NCBI GenBank assembly: GCA_017309115.1
Contig: JAFLEF010000067.1
Location: 1 to 32,826 of the forward strand
DNA: 32,826 nucleotides
Source of the DNA: Verrucomicrobiota bacterium
GTDB lineage: Bacteria; Verrucomicrobiota; Verrucomicrobiia; Limisphaerales; UBA9464
Direction of reading: 5' to 3'
Every line of letters begins with the position of its first letter. Position 1 is the first letter of the stretch. The notes under the pieces were generated by a model. The model saw only the letters and a program-made list of their open reading frames with translations. It ran no database searches and was not told the origin of the DNA. The position numbers were made by a program, and so were the translations under genes. Below, piece after piece: positions 17,601 through 26,900 of the stretch.

Positions 17601-18738
17601 CAGCCACGATGAAGCCATCCGACTGACCCTGGCCCGGGTGCTGGTGGCCCCGGCCTTTTTGTATCGCCTCGAGCAGCCCGGTCCGGGAGTTAAACCAACC
17701 CCGGTCAACGATTGGGAGCTCGCCACCCGCCTAAGTTACTTCCTCTGGTCGTCTGCCCCGGATGCCGAACTCCGCCGACTCGCCGCTGCCGGGCAGTTGC
17801 GCGATCCCAATGTTCTGGCCGCCCAGGCCCGGCGCATGATGCAGGATCCGAGGATTCGCCGGCTGGCGGAGGAGTTTGGCGCCGCTTGGTTGCATCTGCA
17901 CGGCTTCACCACGCTGGATGAAAAGAGCGAACGCCATTTCCCGACCTTCGCCGCACTCCGCGAGTCGATGTACGAGGAGTCGATCCGCACCTTCACCGAC
18001 CTCTTCCAAAACAACCGCCCAGTAACGAGTCTGCTGGACGCCGACTACACCTTCGTCAACGAAGCGCTCGCCGCCCATTACGGAATCCCCGGCATCACCG
18101 GAACGGAATGGCGACGGGTGGACGGGGTCCGGGCCTACGGACGCGGCGGCGTGCTCGGCCAGGCCGCCATTCTGGCCAAGCAATCCGGCGCGTCCCGAAC
18201 CAGTCCGATTCTACGCGGCAACTGGCTGTGCGAAACCCTGCTCGGCGAGAAATTGCCGCGGCCACCCAAGGGCGTGCCAGTGTTGCCCGAAGAACCCCCG
18301 GCGGGTCTGAGCGAACGTCAGCTCACCGAACGCCACAGCAGCGATCCCAAGTGCGCCGGCTGTCATGTGCGTGTGGATCCCTACGGATTCTCCCTGGAGG
18401 CTTACGACGCCATCGGGCGCTTTCGCACCAACGACGCTTCCGGTCTGCCGATCGACGCCCACGCCAAGCTGGCTGATGGCACCGAATTCGTCGGCTTGGA
18501 TGGTCTGCGCAACTACCTGGTTCAGCAGCGTCAGGACGCCTTCCTGCGGCAGTTCTATCGCAAGCTGCTCGGCTACGCCCTCGGTCGCAGCGTGCAGCTG
18601 TCCGATAAACCCTTGATTGCCGATCTGCAGAAGACGCTCGCGGCCCAGAATTATCCGGCGGCCACCGCCGTCGAATGGATTGTGCGAAGTCCGCAGTTTC
18701 GCGAAGTGCGCGGACGTGATTTCGTGACCCAGAACTGA
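14644..18738 (+). CDS. Large periplasmic cytochrome-like protein (DUF1587/1595/1592/1588/1585)
   Basis: 1364 residues from the ATG at 14644. A GTG six bases earlier is in frame, but cgggag at 14631-14636 sits at ribosome-binding distance from the ATG. Signal peptide to about residue 26 (SGARA-AD). The first heme-type motif CYDCH is at 46-50 in a planctomycete-cytochrome-C-like domain. DUF1587 lies near 125-190 (VVLRRLNNAEYTYTLRDLTG), DUF1595 about 953-1012 (FADQAFRRPLTTAEDQEL), DUF1592 about 1010-1130 (LATRLSYFLWSSAPDAEL), DUF1588 about 1130-1215 (YTFVNEALAAHYGIPG, GGVLGQAAILAKQSG), a second CAGCH at 1237-1241, and DUF1585 to the end. Residues about 190-940 are an insertion with beta-rich stretches, making it longer than compact members. 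The function of the family is not established; a periplasmic c-type heme enzyme is inferred. It is co-directional with the next gene, 18 bases away. Confidence 0.92.
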   Translation: MTFSWIRSTVAFVSLAPLMFSGARAADSALSQRFASDLQPLLKQYCYDCHNAEKHKGDLDLTRFATVESMFPEPVIWEGVIEQLHLGEMPPKDHPQPTAAERDRLSEGVSATLDEAARKYAGDPGPVVLRRLNNAEYTYTLRDLTGVDSLDPAREFPADSAAGEGFMNTGNALVMSPALLTKYLDAAKEVASHAVLLPDGLRFSPQNSERDWTDENLARLRAFYREFVVESEDGGRLPVEAYLAATLAERGDLRTGTTTPALVAQKRGLNARYLTTLWQTLNAPPSGSLLLDSLRQRWSQAQPADAPALAAQVAEWQRALWKFNSIGHIRRHLGGTDGPASWMEAVSPSATQAEVRLKLTPATNSQDVVLYLAAGTAGDGATQDVVIWKDPHLVIPGRPALPLRDVRRFAQDLSARREQVFRSAAPCLAAAAEASQSPGFNLAALAQKHAVNAEVLGAWLDYLGIGTNSQVKVELLTSQIPKSGNYDFIQGWGSDETPLLIANASTNSVRVPGNMKGSAVAVHPSPTLNIGVGWRSPQSGPVRVEAIVTHAHPECGNGVTWSLELRRGAVRQRLATGVSQGGKPVVVPPVDGLAVQPGDLISLLIGPRDGNHSCDLTDVQFKIRGTQEWDLSADVSPHVLAGNPHADRFGNPEVWSFYTEPVSGGTGTVIPAGSLLARWQGTAEPSARRPLAAEVQSLLTQGPTAATPAPDVELYRQLSALGGPLFAGIRLSDAPAPAASGDWGLDATRFGQGIQGIPVGATDLLVRAPDITEVRLPADLVAGCEFVTTGILHPAAGANGSVQLVVQTTRPELTQLRPGTPVVTLPESAARGRAEQSFEDFRQLFPAALCYTRIVPVDEAVTLTLYYREDQALQRLLLTEDQVQQLNRLWDELLFVSREPVLLQSAFEQIYEYATQDRPDMVKSFGPMREPVTQRAVAFRQRERESEPAQLEAVLKFADQAFRRPLTTAEDQELRTLYQKLRQEELSHDEAIRLTLARVLVAPAFLYRLEQPGPGVKPTPVNDWELATRLSYFLWSSAPDAELRRLAAAGQLRDPNVLAAQARRMMQDPRIRRLAEEFGAAWLHLHGFTTLDEKSERHFPTFAALRESMYEESIRTFTDLFQNNRPVTSLLDADYTFVNEALAAHYGIPGITGTEWRRVDGVRAYGRGGVLGQAAILAKQSGASRTSPILRGNWLCETLLGEKLPRPPKGVPVLPEEPPAGLSERQLTERHSSDPKCAGCHVRVDPYGFSLEAYDAIGRFRTNDASGLPIDAHAKLADGTEFVGLDGLRNYLVQQRQDAFLRQFYRKLLGYALGRSVQLSDKPLIADLQKTLAAQNYPAATAVEWIVRSPQFREVRGRDFVTQN

Positions 18739-18756
18739 TTCCCAGAACCGTTTCCC

Positions 18757-20064
18757 ATGAGCTCCTATCGTTTCTCTCGCCGGACCTTTCTCCGCGGCCT
18801 GGGTGTCACCATGGCCCTGCCCTGGATGGAATCCCACACGGTCTGGGGCGATGAGCCGCCCGTCGGACTCAAGCCCGCCAGCGAAGCCCCGGTCCGCATG
18901 GCGGTGCTGTTTTCCGGCAATGGGTTTCACTCCAAAGAATGGTGGGCCAAAGGCGAAGGCCAAAGCATGGAACTCGGACGCGTGCTCGCCCCGCTCCAGG
19001 AACATCGGAAGAAACTGGTGTTCATCCGCGGGCTCTACAACGCCGAGGCCCTGAAGGGGAACATTCACAGCTCGCAGACGGGCAATCTCCTCTCCGGCGC
19101 TCCGCTCGCTTCCGGCGGCGAGATTCGTTCGGGCACGAGCATCGATCAGGTGCTCGCCCAGCGGTACGGACGCTCCACCAAAGTGCCCAGCCTGGTCCTC
19201 GGCTGCGAGAAGTCGAATCCGTCGGTGCACAAGAACTATTCGATGCTTTACAGCTCGCACATCTCGTGGAGCTCGCCGACTACGCCGACTCCGCTGGAGC
19301 TTTATCCCGCATTGGCGTTCGACCGGTTGTTCAAGGACGAAGTCAACCGAGGCGATCAAAGCGTGCTCGATGCGGTTCTCGAGGATGCCCAGGATTTTCG
19401 CCGCCAGATCAGCGCCCACGATCAACGCAAACTCGACGAGTACCTCGACTCCGTCCGCGAAGTGGAACTGCGGATTGAGCAAGCCGGCAAGAAGGGCGAA
19501 CTCCAAGGCTGGCGCCCCACGCTGTCGGCGCCCAACATTCCCCGCCCGCCCAACGGCATTCCCCAGGACATCGCCGAACACATGCGGCTGATGAGCGACA
19601 TCCTCGTGCTGGGATTCCAGACCGACACCACCCGTCTGGCCACGCTGAAGCTCAACAACGATCACAGTTCCCTGCGGTTCCCGAATCTCGGCGTGGATTA
19701 CATGATTCACCACCTGTTGTCCCACAGCGACACGGAGGATTGGCTCAAGGTGAATCAGTTCTTCATCCAGCAACTCGCCTACATCGCCGGCAAACTCGAC
19801 GCCATCCAAGAGGGTGACCGAACGTTGCTCGACAACTCGATGTTGCTGTATTGCTCCAGCATGATGACCGGCAACCACAACAACGATCAGTTGCCGGTCC
19901 TGATGCTCGGGGGTGGCGGCGGGAAGATTCAGGGTGGCCGCATCCTAGACTACACCGGCAAGCCCGACCGCCAGATGTGCAATTTGTACCTGTCGATGAT
20001 GGACAAGTTCGACGTCCGCCTCGACCGCTTCGGCGACTCCACCGGCCGCCTCGCGGAGATCTGA
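18757..20064 (+). CDS. DUF1552 protein with Tat signal
   Basis: 435 residues. The N-terminus has a twin-arginine signal (SRRTFLRGLG, residues 7-16, then a hydrophobic stretch ending near ALPWMES), implying export in folded form. The rest matches the DUF1552 family: AVLFSGNGFHSKEWW, IRGLYNAEAL, LVLGCEKSNPSVH, ISWSSPTTPTPLELYPALAF, HMRLMSDILVLGFQTDTTR, LKLNNDHSSLRFPNLGVDYM, MLLYCSSMMTGNHNNDQLP. DUF1552 genes regularly accompany DUF1592-type genes in Planctomycetes and Verrucomicrobia, and the two here form an operon with an 18-base gap. It is distantly like the sulfatase/alkaline-phosphatase-fold DUF1501 proteins; that is family knowledge and no catalytic residues are assigned. The role is probably a periplasmic partner of the large cytochrome-like protein. 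Confidence 0.92.
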   Translation: MSSYRFSRRTFLRGLGVTMALPWMESHTVWGDEPPVGLKPASEAPVRMAVLFSGNGFHSKEWWAKGEGQSMELGRVLAPLQEHRKKLVFIRGLYNAEALKGNIHSSQTGNLLSGAPLASGGEIRSGTSIDQVLAQRYGRSTKVPSLVLGCEKSNPSVHKNYSMLYSSHISWSSPTTPTPLELYPALAFDRLFKDEVNRGDQSVLDAVLEDAQDFRRQISAHDQRKLDEYLDSVREVELRIEQAGKKGELQGWRPTLSAPNIPRPPNGIPQDIAEHMRLMSDILVLGFQTDTTRLATLKLNNDHSSLRFPNLGVDYMIHHLLSHSDTEDWLKVNQFFIQQLAYIAGKLDAIQEGDRTLLDNSMLLYCSSMMTGNHNNDQLPVLMLGGGGGKIQGGRILDYTGKPDRQMCNLYLSMMDKFDVRLDRFGDSTGRLAEI

Positions 20065-20656
20065 CCTACGGAGGGGTTCCCGCGGAGGACGCGGAGTTCG
20101 CGGAGTTGAAGACCGGGGTTTTCCTCTCAGCTCCCACTGGTGGGGCGACGCTCCGCGGAGCCGTTCCCTCGTGGAGTAGCTCCGCTCAATTTCGCCCTAA
20201 CGCGCCGAATTGAATCTCCCCCGCCGCCCCCCCACGCGCCCCAAAAGCGCCAGAGGGCTGGCGCAGTCCAAACGCTTCCCGCTTGCCGCTTCCCGCCTAC
20301 CTCTCAGCTTCTTCCCTGGTGGGGCGACGCTCCGCGGAGCCGTTCCGTCGTGGACTCCCGACGCGTCATTCGCCGGGACACGAACGGCTCGGTGGAACCT
20401 CGCCCCACCGTTAGAAAACCAGGAGAGGAACCACGAATCCCTCGGAAGAAGCACGAATGGGTGGGGAATGGAGAGAGACCGCCGGAAGCGACTGCCTTTC
20501 GCCCTACCTCTCAGCTCTCAGCTTCTTCCCTGGTGGGGCGACGCTCCGCGCTTCCCGCTTCCCGCTTCCCGCTTCCCTCTCAGCTCTCAGCTCTCAGCTA
20601 GCTCCGGCATCACCCCTCGACTTGTCAGGTCATCAGCGGCGTGAATAGGATGGCTC
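20065..20656. repeat. Repeat-rich spacer
   Basis: In order: an inverted ctccgcg-type module (ggaggacgcggagttcgcgg, about 20085-20105); a left half of hairpin family A (20139-20164) with a decayed right half; an agcgcca-gagggc-tggcgc hairpin followed by gtccaaacgcttcc (about 20247-20280), which looks like an unoccupied relative of the site at 28291; a complete family A element (20318-20409); a truncated left arm of family A (20531-20549); a cttcccg heptamer tract (20551-20578); and an agctctc heptamer tract (about 20579-20600). No gene is supported; open frames follow repeat sequence. Confidence 0.8.
20318..20409 (+). repeat. Hairpin element, family A, solitary copy
   Basis: Left arm 20318-20343 and right arm 20384-20409, with a 40-base centre containing gtggactcccgacgcg and attcgccgggacacga. 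The right arm ends cgccccacc, whereas other copies end cgccctacc. That change turns the G-T pair of the tandem copies into G-C and keeps the stem. Confidence 0.88.
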
Positions 20657-22258
20657 ATGACCCAATCAGCCGTCTTGGTCGTCGGCGCCGGACCCGTCGG
20701 GCTTTCGACCGCCTTGGCCCTGGCTCGTCAGGGAACTCCGGTGCGGATCGTCGACTCCAATTCCGGTCCCACCTCCCTCTCCAAGGCCATCGTAGTTTGG
20801 CGCCGGACGCTGCTCACCCTCGATCCATACCTGCCCGTTGATCAACTCCTGCGCCTGGGCATCGAAGCCCGGGGCGCCCGCTTCTTCGATCAGGGACGGT
20901 CCGTCGCCGCCCTGCCGTTTGCTGGACATGGCCACGGGTTGCCCGCCGGATTGCTCCTCCCGCAGTCGCGATTGGAAAAGGTCCTGATCCAAGCGCTCGC
21001 CGAGGTCGGAATCACCGTCGAGCGTCAGACCTTGCTCAAGTCGTTCACGCAGTCGCCCGAGGGCGTTCAGTGCGTCATGGAACGGACTTCCGGCACCGAA
21101 ACGTGGACCGTGCCCTTTCTGATCGGTTGCGACGGCGCCCATTCCCAGGTGCGGCACACCCTCGGTTTGGACTTTGCCGGCGAATCCGTCGCCCAACGCT
21201 GGCTCCTGGGCGACATCGATATTGAAGTGGTGGATGGGATCAATCCCCGGGCCGCTGCCGATGCGCGCGAAGCCGACATTGAGCCCGGTTGGATCTATAT
21301 CGATAGCTCCTCCCATGGCGCTCTGGCGCTGTTCCCGATCGAACCCGGCCGCTACCGCCTCATCGTGGACGGAGGTCCCGCCGACCCCGCGACGCCCCGG
21401 TGCGACCCCACCTTGGAGGATCTGCAGGCGGCTTTGCATCAGCGCACCCGTCTGCAGTGGCGAGCCCTTCGCGCGCATTGGCTTGCTGACTTTCGAGTGA
21501 ACGAGCGGCAGGTAGCCCAGTATGTTCAAGGTCGGGTCCTTTTGGCCGGCGACGCCGCTCACGTTCACAGCCCGGCCGGCGGACAGGGAATGAACACCGG
21601 GATTCAAGACGCCCTGAACTTGGCCTGGAAGGTTTCCCTCGTGCACTCGGGAGAGGCCGGGCCGGAACTGCTGCAAACCTACCATCAGGAGCGCCACCCC
21701 GTTGCGGCCCGGGTGATCCGCATGTCCGGGCGAATGCTGCGGGCGGGCATGGTGACCAACGCCGTTGCCCGACACCTGCGGGACTTGGTGATGTCAGTAG
21801 CCCTGCACGTACCCGCAGTCCGGGAACTGGCCACCGATGCCTTGTCGGAGGACGACATTCACTATCATCACAGCGACTTGGTGGAAGCGACGTTGGGTTC
21901 GTCCCTGGCGGCTTCGGGTCACGCCTTCCCTGAAGCCCAGGTGGAACTCAACGGACAATTGCGCCCCGCCACTGACCTGCTGCGCGGCGAACCCGGAACC
22001 TTGGGAACTCTCATTCTGGAGGCCTCCGCCCGCGCCGAAAATTGGCCGATGCACCTTGGCCATCGACCGCTGGCGGTCCGCCATCTGGGACCGAACCTGC
22101 GCGACGTCTCCGGAAAGCTGCGGGCCATTCTGCATTTGGATTCCGGTGAAGGTCTGCTGGTCCGACCCGATGGCATCATCGCCACCCGCGGGACTGCCGC
22201 CGACGCCCACCGCTGGTTGCGCCGACACTTCCGTTCCGCGTCACCGACTACCGCCTGA
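20657..22258 (+). CDS. FAD-dependent monooxygenase (PheA/TfdB, PF01494 type)
   Basis: 533 residues, start ATG at 20657 with aggat about eight bases upstream. The Rossmann FAD motif VVGAGPVGLSTALALARQG is at residues 8-26, followed by VRIVDS. The DG motif is LIGCDGAHSQVRHTLG (about 155-170). The second FAD/ribityl motif is GRVLLAGDAAHVHSPAGGQG then MNTGIQDALNLAWK (about 290-325). The C-terminal 150 residues look like the thioredoxin-like tail of class A aromatic hydroxylases. Such enzymes use NAD(P)H and O2 to hydroxylate phenolic or polyketide-type rings; the substrate here is unknown. It converges with a SnoaL-like gene 12 bases away, which is suggestive because such folds occur together in aromatic polyketide pathways, but no other pathway genes are present. 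Confidence 0.93.
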   Translation: MTQSAVLVVGAGPVGLSTALALARQGTPVRIVDSNSGPTSLSKAIVVWRRTLLTLDPYLPVDQLLRLGIEARGARFFDQGRSVAALPFAGHGHGLPAGLLLPQSRLEKVLIQALAEVGITVERQTLLKSFTQSPEGVQCVMERTSGTETWTVPFLIGCDGAHSQVRHTLGLDFAGESVAQRWLLGDIDIEVVDGINPRAAADAREADIEPGWIYIDSSSHGALALFPIEPGRYRLIVDGGPADPATPRCDPTLEDLQAALHQRTRLQWRALRAHWLADFRVNERQVAQYVQGRVLLAGDAAHVHSPAGGQGMNTGIQDALNLAWKVSLVHSGEAGPELLQTYHQERHPVAARVIRMSGRMLRAGMVTNAVARHLRDLVMSVALHVPAVRELATDALSEDDIHYHHSDLVEATLGSSLAASGHAFPEAQVELNGQLRPATDLLRGEPGTLGTLILEASARAENWPMHLGHRPLAVRHLGPNLRDVSGKLRAILHLDSGEGLLVRPDGIIATRGTAADAHRWLRRHFRSASPTTA

Positions 22259-22270
22259 GCAGGGATCCGC

Positions 22271-22639
22271 TCAAAGGTCCAGTCGCTTGGGACCAATCAG
22301 GCTCCAAGCCTGAGCAATCCGTCCGTCGCGAACCTCATACAGCATGATCAGCTCCAGCGTACCCGGACCTTCCGGAAACGTCCGGGTCACGGTCTCGTGA
22401 TCCACCACGAAGTTGCCCATGACCATGCGTTGGCGGAGGTGCGCGTGCAGATTGGGTTCGGCGAAGCGGGCCGCGAATCGTTCCCGCAATGCGTCGGCGC
22501 CTTGGGCCACCAAGCGATTGGGATGTTCCCACAACGACGCATCGGGCGCATAAACCGCCAACAGTTCACCGAGGTTCCGGCCGTTGTAGGCATCCAACTG
22601 GCGTTGCACGACGACTTCTGGTTCCGCAGAGGGCGACAT
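22271..22639 (-). CDS. SnoaL/NTF2-like protein (ketosteroid-isomerase fold)
   Basis: 122 residues from the ATG at 22637-22639. A TTG at 22655-22657 could add six residues and has gaggg at a reasonable distance, so the start is uncertain. The fold signature is clear: VVVQRQLDAYNGRNLGELLAVY, then APDASLWEHPN, DALRERFAARFAEPNLHAHL, and a beta-sheet end TLELIMLYEVRDGRIAQAWS. Family members act as small cyclases, isomerases or stress proteins; no specific catalytic residues can be assigned here. Its stop faces the stop of the monooxygenase with 12 bases between, so they share a terminator region but not a promoter. Confidence 0.88.
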   Translation of the reverse strand: MSPSAEPEVVVQRQLDAYNGRNLGELLAVYAPDASLWEHPNRLVAQGADALRERFAARFAEPNLHAHLRQRMVMGNFVVDHETVTRTFPEGPGTLELIMLYEVRDGRIAQAWSLIGPKRLDL

Positions 22640-22717
22640 GCCTCTAGCTCGCGGCAAAGGGACGCCCTCAGCAATCCCAATACGTTCGGCTCTGGGGCCG
22701 GCGCTTGAGGGTCGCGT

Positions 22718-23614
22718 TCAGGGAACGGCCCGGAAGAATCGCAGGACGCCCTCCGTAGTGGAGACGCGATGCGGACTCGTCGCCCCAGGCACAGCCACGA
22801 AGGGACCATCAGGCGAGGGAGCTGACTCCAAACGGCCGAGGAAGTTGACGACCAAGCTACCGGCGGGCTCGTTCTCAACGGACAAGGCCGGCCCCGGACC
22901 CACATCAAAGACCCAGGAAAACTGTTCCGACCGGCCAATCGATTTGAAATCGACCAGAACAGAATGGCGACCGGCCGTGAGTTCCTGTGGAGGCCGGTAG
23001 TTCAGAACCCGGCCACTATCGGTCCTGGGAGACTGAGTCGGTCCCGGAGACGGGGAACGATCGTTCAGGAAGAACTGACTGCTCGTCGGGGTTGATTCCC
23101 CCGGCGCGATCTCCACCACAATGGAGGTTCCCGGCGCTACGCCCAAGCTGGAAGGCGGCGGTTCCACCCAAGCCACATAGACCGGACTGGGATTCTCCGA
23201 GGTCGCCACCGCCACGAGTTCCATCAGGTTCGGGAGTGGTGCTGCCTTCAGATCCATCACATACGAGACGTTGGCACCGAAGCTGGTTCCATTCGGCGTC
23301 AACACGATCGGGCGACCCGCCGCATCGGTCAGCGGAATCAGGGGTGCCTCGGTCCCGGAATCGATCGGACCCGGAACGCGAAACTGGCCGATGGAGTAAG
23401 CCACGCCAGCGACGCGAAGCGCCCGAATGAGGGTGGCCTGATTAGCCGAAGCGCGCAGGTAAAGCCGATGGTTTGATTCCATCTTGGGCAACGTCACCGA
23501 CGCCGATCCCGGTGAAAAAGCCGCCGACACGGACGCGCCATCAGCGGCACCAACGTCAAGCGTCGCAATTACAATTGCAAACAAACAAGCAACGAGGGGA
23601 GCCTTGGTATGCAT
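22718..23614 (-). CDS. Secreted hypothetical protein with verrucomicrobial-type C-terminus
   Basis: 298 residues from the ATG at 23612-23614; an in-frame upstream extension to 23683 would cross the promoter-like AT-rich stretch and is rejected. The signal peptide is HTKAPLVACLFAIVIATLDV with cleavage after about GAADG. The mature protein is beta-rich with Ser, Pro and Gly-rich segments (NDRSPSPGPTQSPR, residues about 205-218). Its end (FLGRLESAPSPDGPFVAVPG, then ATSPHRV and RFFRAVP) resembles the LQSA-GPW-V-GATSPY-FFR motif that ends many Verrucomicrobia extracellular proteins. No catalytic motif was seen and the family is not recognised. Confidence 0.72.
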   Translation of the reverse strand: MHTKAPLVACLFAIVIATLDVGAADGASVSAAFSPGSASVTLPKMESNHRLYLRASANQATLIRALRVAGVAYSIGQFRVPGPIDSGTEAPLIPLTDAAGRPIVLTPNGTSFGANVSYVMDLKAAPLPNLMELVAVATSENPSPVYVAWVEPPPSSLGVAPGTSIVVEIAPGESTPTSSQFFLNDRSPSPGPTQSPRTDSGRVLNYRPPQELTAGRHSVLVDFKSIGRSEQFSWVFDVGPGPALSVENEPAGSLVVNFLGRLESAPSPDGPFVAVPGATSPHRVSTTEGVLRFFRAVP

Positions 23615-23664
23615 GATGAACTGGGGTTTGATTCGAATTACGGGGAACGGAGCTAGAAAACAAT

Positions 23665-23683
23665 TTACACGTGTAACTGTCAA
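23665..23683 (-). promoter_or_regulatory. Promoter-like site with overlapping palindrome
   Basis: On the minus strand a perfect TTGACA (23683-23678) lies next to the perfect 12-bp palindrome TTACACGTGTAA (23676-23665) in an unusually AT-rich stretch about 50-70 bases upstream of the secreted-protein gene. A -10 box at 17-18 bases is poor (ttttct/tttcta). The palindrome sits in the spacer, where a repressor or activator dimer could bind. This is inferred from sequence only. Confidence 0.45.
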
Positions 23684-23699
23684 TACCGTTTGTAAACGC

Positions 23700-23913
23700 T
23701 GAGTAATGAACCCGGACCCGGTGGGTGACGCCCAGCTTATCCCTGGTGGGGCAGCTCTCGGTCAGCTCTCAACTCTCCCCGGTGGGGCGACGCTCCGCGG
23801 AGCCGTGCGTTTGTGGACTCCCCACGCCTCACCCGCCGAGACGCGAACGGCTCGGTGGAACCTCGCCCTACCAATTCCCGCTTCCGACCTCTCAGCTCTC
23901 AGCTTCTCCCCAC
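23700..23913. repeat. Spacer with hairpin family A and heptamer tracts
   Basis: Contains a truncated ggtggggc start of family A (about 23748), agctctc tracts on both sides, and one complete family A element (23781-23872: arms 23781-23806 and 23847-23872). It lies between the promoter region of the secreted protein and the 3' end of the PVC cytochrome gene. Confidence 0.8.
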
Positions 23914-26900
23914 TCACTTCTTCCCCAGCGCGGCCAGATAGGCGACGAGATCCCGCAATTCCTCCGCGGACAATCCATCCACCAACCCCGCCGGCATGAG
24001 CGATCCCAGCTGACGTTGCTCCACCACACTCGAACGCGGCAGGGTTACCGTACGACCACTCAGGTGATCCAGAATCGTCAGAGTTTCGGCCGTCTCGCCC
24101 CGCAAATAGCCCTGGTACATGGTGCCGTCCTGCACCACGAGTTCATGTGCCATGAAGCCTTCCTTAACCTCCCGCTGAGGCTCAATCAGGGCTCCCACCA
24201 CAAACTCCAAGGTCTGGGCGGTTCCCAATGCCCCGAGGTCAGGTCCCACCCGGCCTGGAGTCCCGTCCACAGCGTGGCACGTGGTGCAAGCGAGTTGCGG
24301 GGAAGCAAACAACTGCGCTCCGCGAGCGCGATCCGCCGACGCTCGGGCGGCCGCCACGACTGAAGGCACGTCCGCCGCCGACCATGGTTGCTTCCGGACT
24401 TCCGGGCTCATGGCCGCAACGAGAAGGAGATTCAAATCCGGCTCATGTCGTCCGTTCCGCGCCAGGACCTCCTGGATCACCCGGGCATTCGCCGCCGCCG
24501 GAGGACGTGCTCTCAGGGCCGCCAGAAGGGCGCCCATTCCATTTCGCTGACGAATAAACGCCTGCAAAGCGCTCGCCACGGCTCCGGGGTCAGCAGATCC
24601 CTGCCACCACTGAGCGGCCTGTCCGGCAGCTACCTCTAGCTGGAGCGGGACAAGTCCGGCCACTGCCGCGGCCCGCATGGGTCCAGGGAGATCCGAACTG
24701 GACAACGTCAGCAACGTTGCGGTGGATTTCGAGCCACCCAACCAAGCCAGTCCTTCGACCGCCGCCACACGTTCCAAAAGGGGTACTGAATCCGACGTCA
24801 CCAAAGCTTCCAGCGAAGCCCGCAGAGATTCGACTTTCCAGGCTCCGATCAGTTCGCTGGCGGCAGCCCGCACCTCGGGAGACGGCGACTGACTCAACCG
24901 CTGCAGCGCGGGCGCTTGGTCACCGTTTGGCACCAACCCGCGCCTTCGGCTCGATTCCGCAGCCTCGCGCAGGCGCCGGGCGTGCAGTGAAGCGTCATAA
25001 TTCGTGCCCACCGTGAACGACCGCGGCGACAGCAACACACTCAACTCGCCCGGGCCACCCGAAGCCGCGACCACCCCGGACAGCTGACGAATCGTCGGCG
25101 CGTCCAACGCCACCTCGCCGATACGCCGCAATCGGCCCGCCGCGTAGCTCACCGAACCCGCCCCGCCTTCCGCCTGCGCGAACGCGGCCGCCTGCTGGGA
25201 ATTCTGCAGCAACTTCAGTTCTCCCCGTGCTTGAGCCGAACTCCACCACGGCCGCAAGGCCGCAACGCACTGTGTGAACGCGTAGGTCAACGCGGAGTCC
25301 ATCGGTCGGTCCGCCGCCCGCGCGGCGATATCCATGGCCGCCGCCGTGGGCACATAACTGCACGCCACCACCGCCTCCAACCGCACCCGTGGATGCTCGT
25401 CCTGCACGAGGGTCGAAAGCAGCTCGAGCAGCGGAGCGGCTTCCCCCGTCGCCTTAACCGCGTTGACTCCCTCGCCGGCTGGGCTGACGCCGCCTCGGCG
25501 GGCCAACTCACCCGCCGCCCGGGCCGCAGCGGCGCGCGCTTCGGGCAACGCACTTGCCACCAGTTGTTGCAGCAGGGGAAGGTCCGTGGTGCCTAGAGCA
25601 ATCTGGGCACCCAGAACTTCCCATCGGGCCAGTTCGGAACCGGTTCCGGGCAAGGATTGAGCCCACGTCCGCAGGGCTTCCGAGGTGGGCACCGGATCCC
25701 GGTCCGCCAAGACCATCCGGGCCATTTGCCGATTCCACCGCTGGTTCGAGGACAACTGCTTCACCACCTCGGGTGTCGCCACGGCACCCAGCGGTGTCCA
25801 CGTCACCAGCGGACGTCCCTTCGCCGTCACGCGCCAGATGCGACCATTCGCCTTGTCCCGGTTGGGGTCCCGAAAACTGTTTTGGTAATGCCCTATAATC
25901 GGATTGTACCAGTCGCACAGATACAACGCGCCATCCGGACCGAAGCGCACATCCACGATACGGAACGCGGTGTTCGTCGACTCCACAAGCGGCGGCAGCC
26001 GTTCCGCCTTGAAGGTGGATCCGTCCGGAGTCAGACGGAACCGTTCCACCGTGTTTTGCAGATAGCCTCCCGACACCACCTCGCCCTGATTCGCGGTTGG
26101 CCAGTGGGTGTTCTCCACAAAATCAGCCCCGCCAAACTTCCGTCCCTGATTCCAGATCGACCGCTGCTCGAGAAAATGATCGGTCGCAATCATGGCCTGC
26201 GTCAGGTGATAGACTCCATGTCCGTTCCCCGCGAAGACGAACGGTTGACCCCACGCATCGAAGGCGGTTCCGAACGGATTGTGGGCACCCATCGCGCCGG
26301 TCCAGAACGGATCCAACCGCACCTGCCGTGGCCAGAACCGCCACACTCCGGCCTGACGCAACTCCGCCACGCCCCAGGGTGTCTCCACCCGACTCTCGGC
26401 GTGCAATCCCTGGGACATCATCAGTTCCCCCAGCGGTCCCCAGCAGAACGAATTGATCGTCTGATGCGTGTCGCCCGTACCAAAGCCCCGCAGAACGACC
26501 CGTCGTTCATCCGCCTTGCCATCGCCATTGGTGTCCCGCAGATGCAGCAGCTCGGTTGCCGCGCCAACGTACACCCCGCCCTGCCCCAACTCGAGTCCGG
26601 TGGGAATGTGCAAGCCACCGGCAAACACCGTCGAACGATCCGCTCTTCCGTCGCGATCGGTGTCCTCCAGCACGACCACCTGATCATCCGGTTCCTCGCC
26701 CGGCTTGATCTGCGGATACACCGTGCTGCCGACCACCCACAGACGTCCGTCGGGATCGAACCGAATTTGAATCGGTTTGCGCACACCCTCCTTCTCGGAG
26801 GCGAACAGGTTGACCTCGAATCCATCAAGGACCCGGAACGAGGCTTGTTCCTGCGCCGGATCCGACTGACCTCGGACCAGCGGACCCGTCAGCAGGGCCA

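Noticed and set aside
18211-19878. 555-codon minus-strand frame opposite the DUF1592/DUF1552 genes
   Set aside because: It lies fully opposite two well-supported genes and its sequence shows the His/Gly/Arg-rich composition of an antisense shadow.
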